From: Neorhizobium sp. NCHU2750
Lineage (GTDB): Bacteria > Pseudomonadota > Alphaproteobacteria > Rhizobiales > Rhizobiaceae
Assembly (NCBI RefSeq): GCF_003597675.1
Contig: NZ_CP030832.1
Span: 62,001-126,000, forward strand
Direction of reading: 5' to 3'
Length of the DNA: 64,000 bases
The notes under the pieces were generated by a model. The model worked only from the letters and a program-made list of their open reading frames with translations. It was not told where the DNA came from and made no database searches. Of this stretch, positions 1 through 8,598 are shown in pieces (within the stretch, counting starts at the first letter, position 1; each line of letters begins with the position of its first letter). The translations under genes were made by a program, and so were the position numbers.

Positions 1-1
1 G

Positions 2-718
2 CTGTTCTTGCGCGACCGGCAACGCATGTCGCTGTCGCCGGCAGGGCGGCAACTGCTCGAACATGCCCAGCGCATCCTCGACCTTGCCGATGGTACCCGT
101 GCCCTGATGCGTGATGAGGAAATCAGCGGACCCTTGGTCATCGGTGCGCTCGACGTCGTGCTCGTCGACTATATGCCTGCGCTGATCGGCAGGTTGCGAC
201 AGCGTCATCGCGGGATCACGCTTGAAGTCCGCCATCAGGCCTCGGAGGATCTCGTCGCGCATGTCGCCGACGGCAGTCTCGATATCGCGTTGACCGAAGG
301 CCCGATCGTGACGAAATCGCTGCAGAGCCGGGTCGCGTTTGTCGATGAGATGCTGCTCGTGACCGAGATCGGCCATCCTGATGTCACCAGTCCTGAAGAA
401 CTCGACTGCACCGAGCTCTATGGGTTTCGGCACGATTGCTCGTTCCGCTTTCGAATGGATCGCTGGCTGGCCGCCGGCGGCCGAGCGCATATGCCGGTCC
501 TCGAAATCGAGTCCTATCATACGATGCTGGCCTGTGTGAGTGCCGGCATGGGAGCGGCCTGGATGCTGCGCTCGGTGTTCAAGACGCTTCCCGGTCATCA
601 TCAGGTCAAGGCGCATTCGCTTGGGGATGCAGGCCGCACGGAAATCCATTTCGTCTGGCGTGATGGCCATTTATCGAGGAATGCGAGCTTGCTCATGGAC
701 GTGGCTGAGGCGATGTAA
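2..718 (+). CDS. LysR-family transcriptional regulator, 5' end cut by window
   Basis: The C-terminal 238 residues of a LysR-type regulator. The first residues (LFLRDRQ, then SLSPAGRQLLEHA) are the usual end of the LysR winged helix-turn-helix and start of the linker helix; the DNA-binding part lies outside the window. The rest is the periplasmic-binding-protein-like effector domain, beginning with GPLVIGALDVV and continuing through the two alpha/beta subdomains. The frame is open to the window edge, so an internal TTG at position 8 should not be taken as the start. The ligand and target cannot be inferred. The next gene is convergent, so the usual divergent target would lie upstream of this window. 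Confidence 0.88.
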   Translation: MFLRDRQRMSLSPAGRQLLEHAQRILDLADGTRALMRDEEISGPLVIGALDVVLVDYMPALIGRLRQRHRGITLEVRHQASEDLVAHVADGSLDIALTEGPIVTKSLQSRVAFVDEMLLVTEIGHPDVTSPEELDCTELYGFRHDCSFRFRMDRWLAAGGRAHMPVLEIESYHTMLACVSAGMGAAWMLRSVFKTLPGHHQVKAHSLGDAGRTEIHFVWRDGHLSRNASLLMDVAEAM

Positions 719-820
719 CATCGACCGACAAGAGAGGGCGGCCTTGAGCAGTGAGGGCTGAAAGCCATCATTTCCATGATAGCAGCTGATGCCGCTCGTC
801 TGCGCCTTGCGCATCGGGCT

Positions 821-834
821 GCTGCAATTGCAGC
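821..834. promoter_or_regulatory. Perfect 14-bp palindrome GCTGCAATTGCAGC
   Basis: An isolated perfect inverted repeat in the 200-bp gap between the convergent LysR and SDR genes. It fits the CTGC-N4-GCAG pattern that I recall for the polyhydroxybutyrate regulator PhaR. No gene starts next to it, so a regulatory role is doubtful. Confidence 0.25.
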
Positions 835-920
835 TAGTTACAAAAACCTCATGAGTGTGTCGATGGTTCGATACCGCTCAAGCGCGTGTATCAGTCGAGA
901 GCAAACGGATGTCTGGCCAG

Positions 921-1640
921 CTACCAGACGATATTTCGACCGTCATATGCCACGAAGCTGCCGCTGCGATCGGCTGAAAGGTCATCCAACGTCTGCAGCA
1001 TGTTCATCGCGGCAACTTCGGGTCCTATCGTGATATGGCCCCTCGAATAGGGCGCTGAGAGCGTGGTTTCTACCGTTCCCGGATGGATGGCGACCGCGAC
1101 GGCGTCTGGATTCGTCCTGCGCAGCTCGATAGACGCCGTCCTGACGATCTGATTGAGCGCGGCCTTCGACGCCCGATAGGAGACCCAGCCACCGAGGCGG
1201 TTGTCAGCGATCGACCCGACCCTGGCGGATAGGAAGGCTGCGATCGAACGCTCATCTCGCGCCAGGAGAGGAAGGAAATGCTTTGCGCCCAGCGCAGGTC
1301 CGACGGCGTTGACGCGAAACTGCGCCAGCATGACATCAGGATCGATCTGCTTCAGCGCCTTTTCAGGAGGATGACCGTCAAATGTCAGGACCCCGGTCGC
1401 GCAGAGCAGAAGATGGACAGGCTTTTCGGCAAGACGTCGCGCATGAAACGCGACGCTCTCCTCGTCGGTGATGTCGAACCCATCGCGACTTCGGGAAAGC
1501 GGGACAAGGTCGCCACAACGCGCGTCGAGCCGCAGGATCTCGGTGAATACATTTCCGATACCGCCGCTCGCGCCGAGAACCACCGCGCGATAGCCGGTCG
1601 GCAGGGAATGCATGAGATTTCCAGGCCCGGTTTGCATCAT
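921..1640 (-). CDS. Short-chain dehydrogenase/reductase (C-factor-like)
   Basis: A 239-residue NAD(P)-dependent SDR. The N-terminal Rossmann glycine motif is VLGASGGIG at about residues 21-29, the NAG-equivalent is LLCATG near 80, and the catalytic Tyr/Lys pair is YRASK near 155. The form resembles the C-factor/CsgA-like SDRs rather than fatty acid FabG. It starts 55 nt after the malQ stop on the same strand and may be the last gene of the amyA-malQ transcript. An alternative start is the Met codon at 1613, nine codons in. The substrate is unknown. Confidence 0.85.
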   Translation of the reverse strand: MMQTGPGNLMHSLPTGYRAVVLGASGGIGNVFTEILRLDARCGDLVPLSRSRDGFDITDEESVAFHARRLAEKPVHLLLCATGVLTFDGHPPEKALKQIDPDVMLAQFRVNAVGPALGAKHFLPLLARDERSIAAFLSARVGSIADNRLGGWVSYRASKAALNQIVRTASIELRRTNPDAVAVAIHPGTVETTLSAPYSRGHITIGPEVAAMNMLQTLDDLSADRSGSFVAYDGRNIVW

Positions 1641-1695
1641 GCCTCTGCCATTGTCGCGGGCTCTGGCGCCTCGCGCCTGTCCACGCCGTCGTCAC

Positions 1696-3945
1696 TTAGC
1701 TCCCGAACTTCTTTTCGAGCCATTCGATGGCTTTCAACGTCGGACGCTGCAGCCATTTGCTGTCCTGGGCAAGGATAATCAGACCGAGCGGCACCATCCA
1801 GAAGCCGAGGATCGGCAGAAACCCGGCGCAGCCGCACAGCACGAACAGGATGCCTGCGACCAGGCGGATCCAGCGCAATTCCGGCTTTCGCATCCAACGG
1901 ACGAAGCGTCCGAGGGGCCGTGGTATCTTGTCGGCGTATTTCTCGACGATCGCATCGAGCTTCTGGGCGTCTGTCTTGTTGTCGTCTGAAACGCTGTTCT
2001 CGGGAACTCCGCGATGGTCACGGTCGCCGGGATTGTCGAGATGAGGTTTACGGTCGGACGCGCTCGCCTGCCGACCTTCGTTGACCGCACCGGCTACATT
2101 AGCAAGCAGAGGCAGCTCGGGCAGGTTTTCCATCGCGACGGAGAGTTTCGGTTGCCAGTTGGGGTAACTGCTGCTCGTGCCCGGGACGTTCGTCGGCTGC
2201 TTCTCGTCGGTCAGATCCGCCAGCCGAACGGCCATCAGCACGCTCGGTGTCCCGGCGACAAAACGATGCGCCCGTATTGTCAGGTCTTGCAAGGCAGGCT
2301 CTGCAGTGTCCCCGGCCGTGCTGTCTGCACGCGCATCGCCGATCGCCTGGGCTAGTTGCTGACGCTCCGCCTTGCGCGCTGCCTCGTGAAGTCGCGTCAG
2401 ATCCGGCGAAACAATGCCATGCTCGGCACGGAGCGCGATGTCGGCGCTGCGCCACCATCCGGCCAGCGTCTGATGGTCATGCGTCGAGATGCAGGCGAGC
2501 GCGAGCAACGGGTAGTCGGAGGCGGGTTTGAAGCGCTTGTCATCGCGCTCGTAGGACAAGATGCGGTAGGAGAGAATTCTGGCTGCCGTCAGATCGCGCT
2601 GGAGGCCATCTGGCAGCAATCCCAGATCTTCGCCGATGACGAGGCAGCGATACTTCGCGGACGTTTCTGCGAGAATCCTGATCAAATCTTCCTGCGGATA
2701 GCCGACATAGGCGCCATCGGCCGGCGTTCCGTCAATCGGAACAAGAAACAGTCGACTGATCGCTGCGGCATGGTCGATCCTGATCGCGCCGGCATATCGC
2801 ATCGCCGCCGTGACCATCCGCTGGAATGGCGAGTTTTTGCCGGAGGCGATCCGCGAAGGCTGAAAGCCCGCGAGATGCCAGTCCTGCCCGTTTGGGGCAA
2901 ACGGATCTGGCGGACTGCCGATCGTCGCATCCGTGAGGTAGACCCCGCGCTCGCTCCATGTCGCCGACCCGTCGAGCGCCTCGCCAACAGCGAGGTCGAG
3001 ATAGAGCCCGATCCGCAGACCGGCAGCGCGGGCGTGAATCGCTGCCTCCTGAAGCTGGCGATGGGTGATCCACTGCAGCCACAGGTGAAATCGAACGTCG
3101 TCGTCATGCTCGGCGGCGAAGGACACGACGACGGCTGAGCCGGGATCTTGGAACGCCTCCGGCCAGGCGTGCCAGCCAGCCGCGTACCCGCTTTCCACCA
3201 TATGTGCCGACAAGGCTTCGAAGAGCGCGTGGCGTCGAAGCGGCTCTCCACCGTCGCGGACGAAGGACTGAAACGCGGCAAGATCATCGTCGCCGCTGTT
3301 GTCACGCGCCGACCGCATCCATATCGAACGCAAGGCTGCGAGCTTGGCGGACGCGACCGCTGGGTAGGCGACCAGATCGGTGTCGCGCAGAGCGGCGATC
3401 GTCTGCTGCGGGTTCGGATCCGCCTGGAAGCCCGGCAGCCTGTCGACCGCGATATAGAGAGGGTTGAGGAACAGCCGGCTGGACGGCTCATAGGGGCTGC
3501 AGCGTCCGGCATCGGCAAGAAAGGGCGCGTGCAGCGGGTTCAACCCGATGAAATCTCCTCCGAGCGACGCGACCAGATCGATCATGACCCGAAGGTCTTC
3601 GAAATCGCCTATCCCCCAGTTTCTAGCAGAGCGCAGCTCATAAAGCTGAAGACTGACGCCCCACACCCGTTCACTGGACAGGAATTCCGGCACGAAGCAG
3701 GTGGTCGCCTCTTCCGAGCCGGGCGCTCGCGGATTTGAGGCTACTGGCCATGATGTCGGTTCTGCGGCAATGTCCACATTTAGAGCACGCAGAAGTTTTG
3801 CCTTGGTCTCCTGCGAAATTGTCACAGCCGGCCCGTCAGGCGTTGGACGAGCCGGATCTATCCCATGCGCCTCGGCCAGCCGGTCGAGAACATCTCGATC
3901 AGGTACGGACGAAGATATGTCCGGTGCGATTTTCGTCTGCGTCAT
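1696..3945 (-). CDS. malQ: 4-alpha-glucanotransferase (amylomaltase) with C-terminal membrane-domain fusion
   Basis: A GH77 enzyme that transfers alpha-1,4-glucan segments in maltodextrin and glycogen metabolism. It shows the nucleophile region IRIDH (Asp near 391), the acid/base GEDLG (Glu near 439), and STHDHQTLAGWW (transition-state Asp near 490). The GH77 part ends about residue 620 (SYPNWQPKLSV...LPLLANVAG). It then runs in frame through a polar linker (about 620-665) into a small domain with an amphipathic start (RPLGRFVRWMRKPELRWIR) and one or two hydrophobic segments (about 693-727, with LPILGFWMVPLGLIIL) and a basic tail. That tail looks like a separate PGPGW-type small membrane protein. 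The gene is 749 residues, longer than usual for MalQ. It lies 113 nt downstream of the frameshifted amyA. Confidence 0.9.
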   Translation of the reverse strand: MTQTKIAPDISSSVPDRDVLDRLAEAHGIDPARPTPDGPAVTISQETKAKLLRALNVDIAAEPTSWPVASNPRAPGSEEATTCFVPEFLSSERVWGVSLQLYELRSARNWGIGDFEDLRVMIDLVASLGGDFIGLNPLHAPFLADAGRCSPYEPSSRLFLNPLYIAVDRLPGFQADPNPQQTIAALRDTDLVAYPAVASAKLAALRSIWMRSARDNSGDDDLAAFQSFVRDGGEPLRRHALFEALSAHMVESGYAAGWHAWPEAFQDPGSAVVVSFAAEHDDDVRFHLWLQWITHRQLQEAAIHARAAGLRIGLYLDLAVGEALDGSATWSERGVYLTDATIGSPPDPFAPNGQDWHLAGFQPSRIASGKNSPFQRMVTAAMRYAGAIRIDHAAAISRLFLVPIDGTPADGAYVGYPQEDLIRILAETSAKYRCLVIGEDLGLLPDGLQRDLTAARILSYRILSYERDDKRFKPASDYPLLALACISTHDHQTLAGWWRSADIALRAEHGIVSPDLTRLHEAARKAERQQLAQAIGDARADSTAGDTAEPALQDLTIRAHRFVAGTPSVLMAVRLADLTDEKQPTNVPGTSSSYPNWQPKLSVAMENLPELPLLANVAGAVNEGRQASASDRKPHLDNPGDRDHRGVPENSVSDDNKTDAQKLDAIVEKYADKIPRPLGRFVRWMRKPELRWIRLVAGILFVLCGCAGFLPILGFWMVPLGLIILAQDSKWLQRPTLKAIEWLEKKFGS

Positions 3946-4058
3946 GGCGATTGTCCAATCGGTTCGGCACTCTCTAACCGGCGGCCGGGACTTTCGTTTC
4001 CCGAGCGCAGCTCAGGCGGCCTACATTCGTGGTCCGCCCCACCGCAGAGCAACGGCTG

Positions 4059-5520
4059 TCAGAGCACCTCGTTATCGACCCAGACGCTGACGCTGCCGCC
4101 GTTGGTCGGGAAAGTCGCCTTGCCATCATCGCCAACCACAATCTGTGCGTCGTGATGACCAAGGAAATCGATATAGGTCTTACCGGCGTGTCCCGCGCCA
4201 AGATCCGCGAGTTTCTCGCCCGCGTCGCCATTGGACATGACCACGACGCATCCCGGCTGCTCCACCGTACCGTGGCGGACAAAGGCGATGCAGTTCTGAT
4301 GATCGAAGATGTCGGTCTGGGGTCCGTTGGCAAAGCGGGCTCTTGCCTCCATCAGCTTCGGCAGGCAGCCGATTGCCGGCATCTCTACCGAATGGGTCTG
4401 CCCTTCCTTCTCGTCCTGATAGGACGCGCCGTAGAGGTCGGGGTAGAAGATGCAGGGCGTGCCGTTTTCGCGCAGCAGGATCAAGGCATAGGCAAGCGGC
4501 TTGAACCAGGGCTCGACGGTCGCTTCGAGCGACTGCAGCGGCTGGGTGTCGTGGTTGTCAACGATCGTCACAGCATGCTCGGGATAGATCGAGACCAATG
4601 ACCCCTCGAAGATCGTGCGCATGTCGAAAGCGTTGCCCTGCTTCGACGCATCATGAAAGCGGTGGTGGAGGGCGACATCGAACAGCGTCAGCTGGCGATC
4701 GACGAGATCCAGATAGGATTTGAGCGTATCCATGTCCGGATGCCAGTATTCCGCAACCACGAACAGGTCCTGGCTGACGCTGTCGCGCATATGGCCGACC
4801 CAGTCACGGAAGAACCAGGCGGGAATATGCTTGGCGGCGTCGAGCCGGAAGCCGTCGACCGGGATCTGCTCGGCAACCCAGCGCCCCCAGTATTTCAGTT
4901 CCTCGTAGACGGCACGATTGCGGAACTCCACATCGGCGCCCATCAGGTAGTCGAAATTGCCAAGCTCCTGGTCAACTTCCTCGTTCCACTCGCCTTCGCC
5001 ATATTCGTTCACAAGCCGGAACACGCCTTTCTCGTCCGGCTCCTCGATGACGTCGACGCCGCTGAAGCATTTCTGGTCCCAGACGAATTGCGAATGCTGC
5101 CCGCCGCGGGCGGGGAAGGTGAAGCGCGTATAGGCCAGCGCCTCGATCGCCTCATCGTCGATCTGGTTGCGATCGTTCTCGTCAACGCGGCGGACGTGGA
5201 CCTGTTCCTTCTCGTCCGCCCATCTTGTGATTGAAGACCACATCCAGCATGACGCCGATGCCATTATCCTTCAGCGCCCTGGCGGCGGCCTCCAGCGAGG
5301 CCCGGTCGCCGTATTTCGTGGCGATGCTTCCTTTCTGGTCGAACTCGCCGAGATCGAAGAGATCGTAGGTGTCGTAGCCTATCGAAGCTGGCCCGGCAGC
5401 GCCCTTGTAGGCCGGCGGAAGCCAGACGTCCGTGACACCCAGTTCCGAGAGCCTGGGCGCTTGGTCCGCCACCTCCTTCCAGAGCTTTCCGCCATCCGGA
5501 TAATACCAGTGAGGTGCCAT
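4059..5520 (-). pseudogene. amyA: Cytoplasmic alpha-amylase, AmyA type, broken by a 2-nt deletion
   Basis: A GH13 alpha-amylase close to E. coli cytoplasmic AmyA. It is split over two frames. The upstream frame gives [14 protein letters not shown] ... DVVFNHKMG and then goes wrong. The downstream frame resumes at [12 protein letters not shown], exactly where AmyA reads HKMGADEKE. Restoring two bases (a lost GC) near 5222 joins them into 487 residues; E. coli AmyA has 495. Catalytic regions are intact in the second part: [11 protein letters not shown] (nucleophile Asp), VVAEYW (acid/base Glu) and [10 protein letters not shown] place the start at 5520 because an EcfG-type promoter lies at 5564-5588, downstream of the longer possible start at 5613. 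It may be a true pseudogene or a sequencing error; apart from this break it looks undecayed. Confidence 0.85.
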
Positions 5521-5563
5521 GAAATTTCCCGTTGCCGTTGGGTGCCGATCAAACCGGCAAATG

Positions 5564-5588
5564 AACGGGTACACCGCATGAATGTTCC
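5564..5588 (-). promoter_or_regulatory. EcfG/RpoE2-type promoter upstream of amyA
   Basis: On the minus strand GGAAC (5588-5584) is followed after exactly 17 nt by GTT (5566-5564). This matches the general stress promoter of Rhizobiales (GGAAC-N18-19-TT in S. meliloti). The likely start of transcription is about 45 nt before the Met codon at 5520. Confidence 0.7.
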
Positions 5589-5640
5589 AGCACGTAAAAG
5601 GTGGAATGCGCACTTTTTTCGCGCGGCGCCCAGATACGAC

Positions 5641-5665
5641 GGAACCGGAAAGTCGGTCCTTCGTT
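5641..5665 (+). promoter_or_regulatory. EcfG/RpoE2-type promoter upstream of a 47-residue ORF
   Basis: GGAAC at 5641-5645, 17 nt, then GTT at 5663-5665. It points right and is followed by GGAGAGC and the ATG at 5692. It is arranged back to back with the amyA promoter 52 bp away. Confidence 0.65.
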
Positions 5666-5691
5666 TGAGCGGAAAATCGCGGAGAGCAGCC

Positions 5692-5835
5692 ATGTCAGAC
5701 ATCGAAAGCGCCTTCGAATATCCAGCAGCACGCGCCGAGAAAACGGCTCGGCCGATCGTCCAATTCGCTTCAGGCGGCAATCATTACTTACCAGAAAGTA
5801 CAGATTACGACCCAACAGGGTCTAAAGCTGCGTAA
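5692..5835 (+). CDS. Small protein of unknown function (47 residues)
   Basis: A short ORF beginning [18 protein letters not shown] and ending GSKAA. It is not recognised as any family. Support comes from context: a canonical EcfG-type promoter 27 nt upstream and a good ribosome site (GGAGAGC) at 5681-5687, correctly spaced from the ATG. The adjacent frame carries an open stretch that ends [20 protein letters not shown] at 5890, which looks protein-like. A longer original gene could therefore have been frameshifted near 5790-5800. Confidence 0.4.
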   Translation: MSDIESAFEYPAARAEKTARPIVQFASGGNHYLPESTDYDPTGSKAA

Positions 5836-6235
5836 CGACCTCTCAGACTACGAGAAGATGATGAGGCAGGCGCTAGACGGTCGCTATTGACCGACGTGCA
5901 TTATACGCAGGCCCGACTGCAGCGAAAGCCGATAAACAACGCTGGGAACCACCATGGCATGAAGGCGCTAGGGCGGACATCTATCTGACAGAGATCGTCG
6001 AAATTTGAATGCAGCGTGTCGCGACCATAAGCTCCTGGCCGACAGGTATCTACTTGACGCTACGTCTCATTCGCTTCAACATCCTGTCGCAATAACGATC
6101 GACTAAGAATCTCCTGATCCGGGCTAAGGCACATCCTATCATCCTGCGGTCGCCGACGAGGTCATGCTGGCCGGCCTTCGACCGTTTCGACGCCTGACTA
6201 ACAATTGCCCGGGCTCCCCGATTATTCTTGCCCGT
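5836..6235. other. Gene-free stretch
   Basis: Four hundred bases without a convincing ORF, hairpin or promoter. The first 55 bases hold the open tail described with the 47-residue ORF; nothing else was recognised. Confidence 0.5.
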
Positions 6236-6754
6236 TCAACAGTTGAGGTCAAAGGGAGCGAAATCTGCGTGCTGCCATGGGCCATCGAGATAGTCCCACA
6301 GGTCCAGCCCGATGATCCGGATAGTGCGCGGACGAAAGCCATCACTGAGATCCCGGTGAAGCGCATCCGCCTTCATGCGCGCCACCTTGTTCTGGACGGT
6401 GATGTGCGGCTGCCATTTCTGCATGTCTTGCGAGCCAAGCCACGCGACGAATTCCGCTTTCAGGGCTGCGGGGACGTGGTGCAGTGCCGGGGCCGTGATG
6501 ACATAGGCGACGCCCGCGCCGAGATGCCGGAGTCCGCTGACCTCGGCCTCGAACATCCCTGCCTGTGCGGCGACAGCTGTAAGCGTTTCCCCGATCCGCT
6601 CGCGAAATTCGCCCGGCAGCCGGTGGAACATCGTCAAATGCGCGCCGAGGAAATTCCTGTCCGGCGGAAAATGCGCCTTGCGCAGGCGATCGAACGGCTC
6701 AATATCCTCCTTCGCAATTCTCGCGGTGAGGATCAGCGGCTTGTGCGTCTTCAA
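6236..6754 (-). CDS. 2'-5' RNA ligase/phosphodiesterase superfamily protein
   Basis: A 172-residue protein with the two HxT motifs that define the 2H phosphoesterase fold: AHLTMFH near residue 39 and PHITVQN near 117. Members (ThpR/LigT) ligate or hydrolyse 2'-5' RNA bonds or cyclic phosphates; the substrate here is unknown. Its ATG overlaps the stop of the TetR gene by 4 nt (6751-6754), so the two are translationally coupled and probably repressed together. Confidence 0.85.
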   Translation of the reverse strand: MKTHKPLILTARIAKEDIEPFDRLRKAHFPPDRNFLGAHLTMFHRLPGEFRERIGETLTAVAAQAGMFEAEVSGLRHLGAGVAYVITAPALHHVPAALKAEFVAWLGSQDMQKWQPHITVQNKVARMKADALHRDLSDGFRPRTIRIIGLDLWDYLDGPWQHADFAPFDLNC

Positions 6755-7386
6755 GCCAAATTCCCGCTCGCGGTCGCGCGGTTTCCCGGCCAGGCAGTGA
6801 GCGCTACATCGATCAGCCGTTTCAGCAGCGCATTGCAGGCGCCGTCGCAGGCCTGCGCCGACATGCCTTGAATGATCGCACCGTAGAACCGCGCGAGCGT
6901 GTCCGTATCGGTCCCAGCCGGCAGTTCGCCCTCCGTGACCGCGCGGTCGAAACGCGCCTTGAGAATCTGCATCGATGCCTCGCGGAGCGCCGCTGTCATT
7001 TTGGCAACGGACGCATTCTCTTCCGCATGCTGGAGAACCGCCGTCGAGACCATGCAGCCCCGTGGCTTGTCGGGCTGGGTGTCGCCATCGGCAATGCTAT
7101 ACAGGTACCGGCTCAAGGCTTTGTAAGCTGGCAGATCGGATGCCAGGATGTCTGCGCGGCAGCTGTTTTCCTGCGCGATGCCGAAGTCGAGGGCCTGACG
7201 GTAAAGCTCCTCCTTCGACCCGAAATTCGAATAGAGCGTCGGCGGATTGATCCCCATGGCCTTGGTTAGGTCGGCGGTCGATGTACCCTCGTAGCCACGC
7301 TCCCAGAACAGGCGCGCCGCGATATCGAGCCCGGTGTCACGATCAAGAACGCGCGGCCTTCCTCTTTTGCGAACAGGTTCATTCAT
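6751..7386 (-). CDS. TetR/AcrR-family transcriptional repressor
   Basis: About 211 residues. The N-terminal helix-turn-helix includes RGRPRVLDRD, AARLFWERGYEGTS and MGINPPTLYSNFGSKEELY, and a TetR ligand domain follows. The Met at 7386 gives a standard N-terminus (MNEPVRKRGRPR). An earlier Met at 7419 would add eleven atypical residues and put one operator inside the gene, although it has a better ribosome site (AGAGAAG). The gene is divergent from the SDR at 7476; two matching operators lie between them. It is very likely an autorepressor that also controls the SDR. Confidence 0.9.
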   Translation of the reverse strand: MNEPVRKRGRPRVLDRDTGLDIAARLFWERGYEGTSTADLTKAMGINPPTLYSNFGSKEELYRQALDFGIAQENSCRADILASDLPAYKALSRYLYSIADGDTQPDKPRGCMVSTAVLQHAEENASVAKMTAALREASMQILKARFDRAVTEGELPAGTDTDTLARFYGAIIQGMSAQACDGACNALLKRLIDVALTAWPGNRATASGNLA

Positions 7387-7387
7387 T

Positions 7388-7407
7388 AAAATAGTGACCC
7401 CTATTTT
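7388..7407. promoter_or_regulatory. TetR operator 1
   Basis: An inverted repeat, AAAATAG (7388-7394) and CTATTTT (7401-7407), around a 6-bp centre TGACCC. It lies just before the -35 box of the SDR promoter and inside the leader (or first codons) of the tetR gene. Confidence 0.7.
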
Positions 7408-7412
7408 ATTTG

Positions 7413-7440
7413 TTGACATGGGCTTCTCTTCTCATAATAT
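7413..7440 (+). promoter_or_regulatory. Sigma-70-type promoter of the SDR gene
   Basis: TTGACA (7413-7418), a 16-nt spacer, then TAATAT (7435-7440). The -10 box is overlapped by operator 2, so repressor binding would block RNA polymerase. Confidence 0.7.
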
Positions 7441-7455
7441 AGGGATCACTATTTT
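7436..7455. promoter_or_regulatory. TetR operator 2 (inverted copy)
   Basis: It matches the reverse complement of operator 1 at 18 of 20 positions, with arm CACTATTTT intact. It overlaps the -10 box of the SDR promoter and the spacer of the tetR promoter. Confidence 0.7.
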
Positions 7456-7464
7456 AATTGGCAA
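7436..7464 (-). promoter_or_regulatory. Sigma-70-type promoter of the tetR gene
   Basis: On the minus strand TTGCCA is followed by 17 nt and TATATT (7441-7436). Operator 2 fills the spacer, and the box overlaps the -10 of the divergent SDR promoter. Confidence 0.6.
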
Positions 7465-7475
7465 CGGAGTGACGC

Positions 7476-8249
7476 ATGTCCCAGAAACTGGCAGACAAGA
7501 CTGCACTGATTACCGGAAGCTCGAGAGGCATCGGCCGTGCGGTCGCACTTGCATTCGCAAAGGAGGGCGCTGGCTTAATCGGCGTACATTACACCGCCAA
7601 TCCCGACGCAGCGCAGTCAACCACCCGGGATATCGAAGCACTCGGCGTCAAGGCCGTGGCTGTGCAAGCCGATCTCCGGCAAGGCAAGCAGGCCGCCGAC
7701 AATCTCTGCGCGCAATTTAGTGAGGCGGCACGCGCCGAGACGGGCTCAGCTGGGCTCGATATCCTCGTCAACAATGCCGGGATCGCGCCGGCCGTGCCAC
7801 TGAAGCACACCACAGAGGCTGTCTTCGACGAGGTGATGACAATCAATTACAAGGCCCCGTTCTTCCTGATCCAGGCCGTGGCCGACCATATCCGTGACAA
7901 TGGGCGCATCGTCAATGTTTCGACGGGGTTCACCCGGATCGCGGCACCCACGCATCCTGCCTATGCTGCATCCAAGGGCGCGCTAGAGACCTTGACCTTG
8001 GCACTTGCGCCTGACTTTGCGACCCGCGGGATCACAGTCAATGCCGTCATGCCGGGCGTGACCGAGACGGATATGAACGCCGAATGGCTGGCCTCGCCGG
8101 AAGCTCGCGCCAGCGCAGAAGCGCTTTCCGTCTTCTCACGTGTCGGCCGCGCCGACGACGTTGCCGATGTCATCGCTTTTCTGGCATCGAACGACGCACG
8201 CTGGACGACAGGTCAGATCATCGACGCCACGGGCGGCGCCCGGATTTGA
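7476..8249 (+). CDS. SDR-family oxidoreductase under TetR control
   Basis: A 257-residue classical SDR: cofactor motif TGSSRGIG (residues 14-21), NNAG near 95, active-site STG with YAASKGA, and the C-terminal DATGG. The ribosome site is CGGAG before ATG. The pairing with a divergent TetR and shared operators suggests that its substrate, or a related xenobiotic, is the inducer. The substrate is not predictable. Confidence 0.9.
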   Translation: MSQKLADKTALITGSSRGIGRAVALAFAKEGAGLIGVHYTANPDAAQSTTRDIEALGVKAVAVQADLRQGKQAADNLCAQFSEAARAETGSAGLDILVNNAGIAPAVPLKHTTEAVFDEVMTINYKAPFFLIQAVADHIRDNGRIVNVSTGFTRIAAPTHPAYAASKGALETLTLALAPDFATRGITVNAVMPGVTETDMNAEWLASPEARASAEALSVFSRVGRADDVADVIAFLASNDARWTTGQIIDATGGARI

Positions 8250-8271
8250 TCGATGCCCGAGCTCAATAGGT

Positions 8272-8598
8272 CTACAAGCTGTCGAACCACCGAGCATAGG
8301 GCGTGTTCCTGACGAGGTACCGGTTGAAGTCCGGGTCTCCATCGGTCCACCAGACCGGACCGCGCTCGCCGAGCGCGATCTTGGCGTCGTCGACCTGGCG
8401 GCGTGCATCCGCAAGCCTGACCGGGTCACCCTTTGCGTCCCGAACGGCTCGGCGCGCCGCCATCAATTCATTGACCAGTAGCTGTCGGGTCCCCTCATCG
8501 AGCGCAGGATTGCCTCTTCGCCAGAGGCGACCGCGCACCACGAAATAGCGTCCGTCCGGCGTGTCGGGATGGGCCGCAGGCGCGCGAGCTTTCGTCAT
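8272..8598 (-). CDS. Conserved hypothetical protein (108 residues)
   Basis: A small soluble protein beginning MTKARAPAAHPDTPDGRYFVVRGRLWRR, with a charged middle helix (AARRAVRDAKGDPVRLADARRQVDDAK) and a C-terminus ending YARWFDSL. It overlaps the end of the upstream exonuclease by 4 nt (8595-8598), so the two form one transcript. No family was recognised with confidence; the compact WRRGNPAL and WWTDGDPD motifs suggest a conserved small domain. Confidence 0.75.
   Translation of the reverse strand: MTKARAPAAHPDTPDGRYFVVRGRLWRRGNPALDEGTRQLLVNELMAARRAVRDAKGDPVRLADARRQVDDAKIALGERGPVWWTDGDPDFNRYLVRNTPYARWFDSL

Noticed and set aside
2356..3138. Rightward ORFs inside malQ
   Set aside because: Overlap the catalytic core of MalQ; Arg-rich, no recognisable domain.
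5167..5835. 222-codon rightward ORF covering the amyA start region
   Set aside because: Only its last 47 codons lie downstream of the stress promoter and follow a ribosome site; the rest is antisense to amyA.
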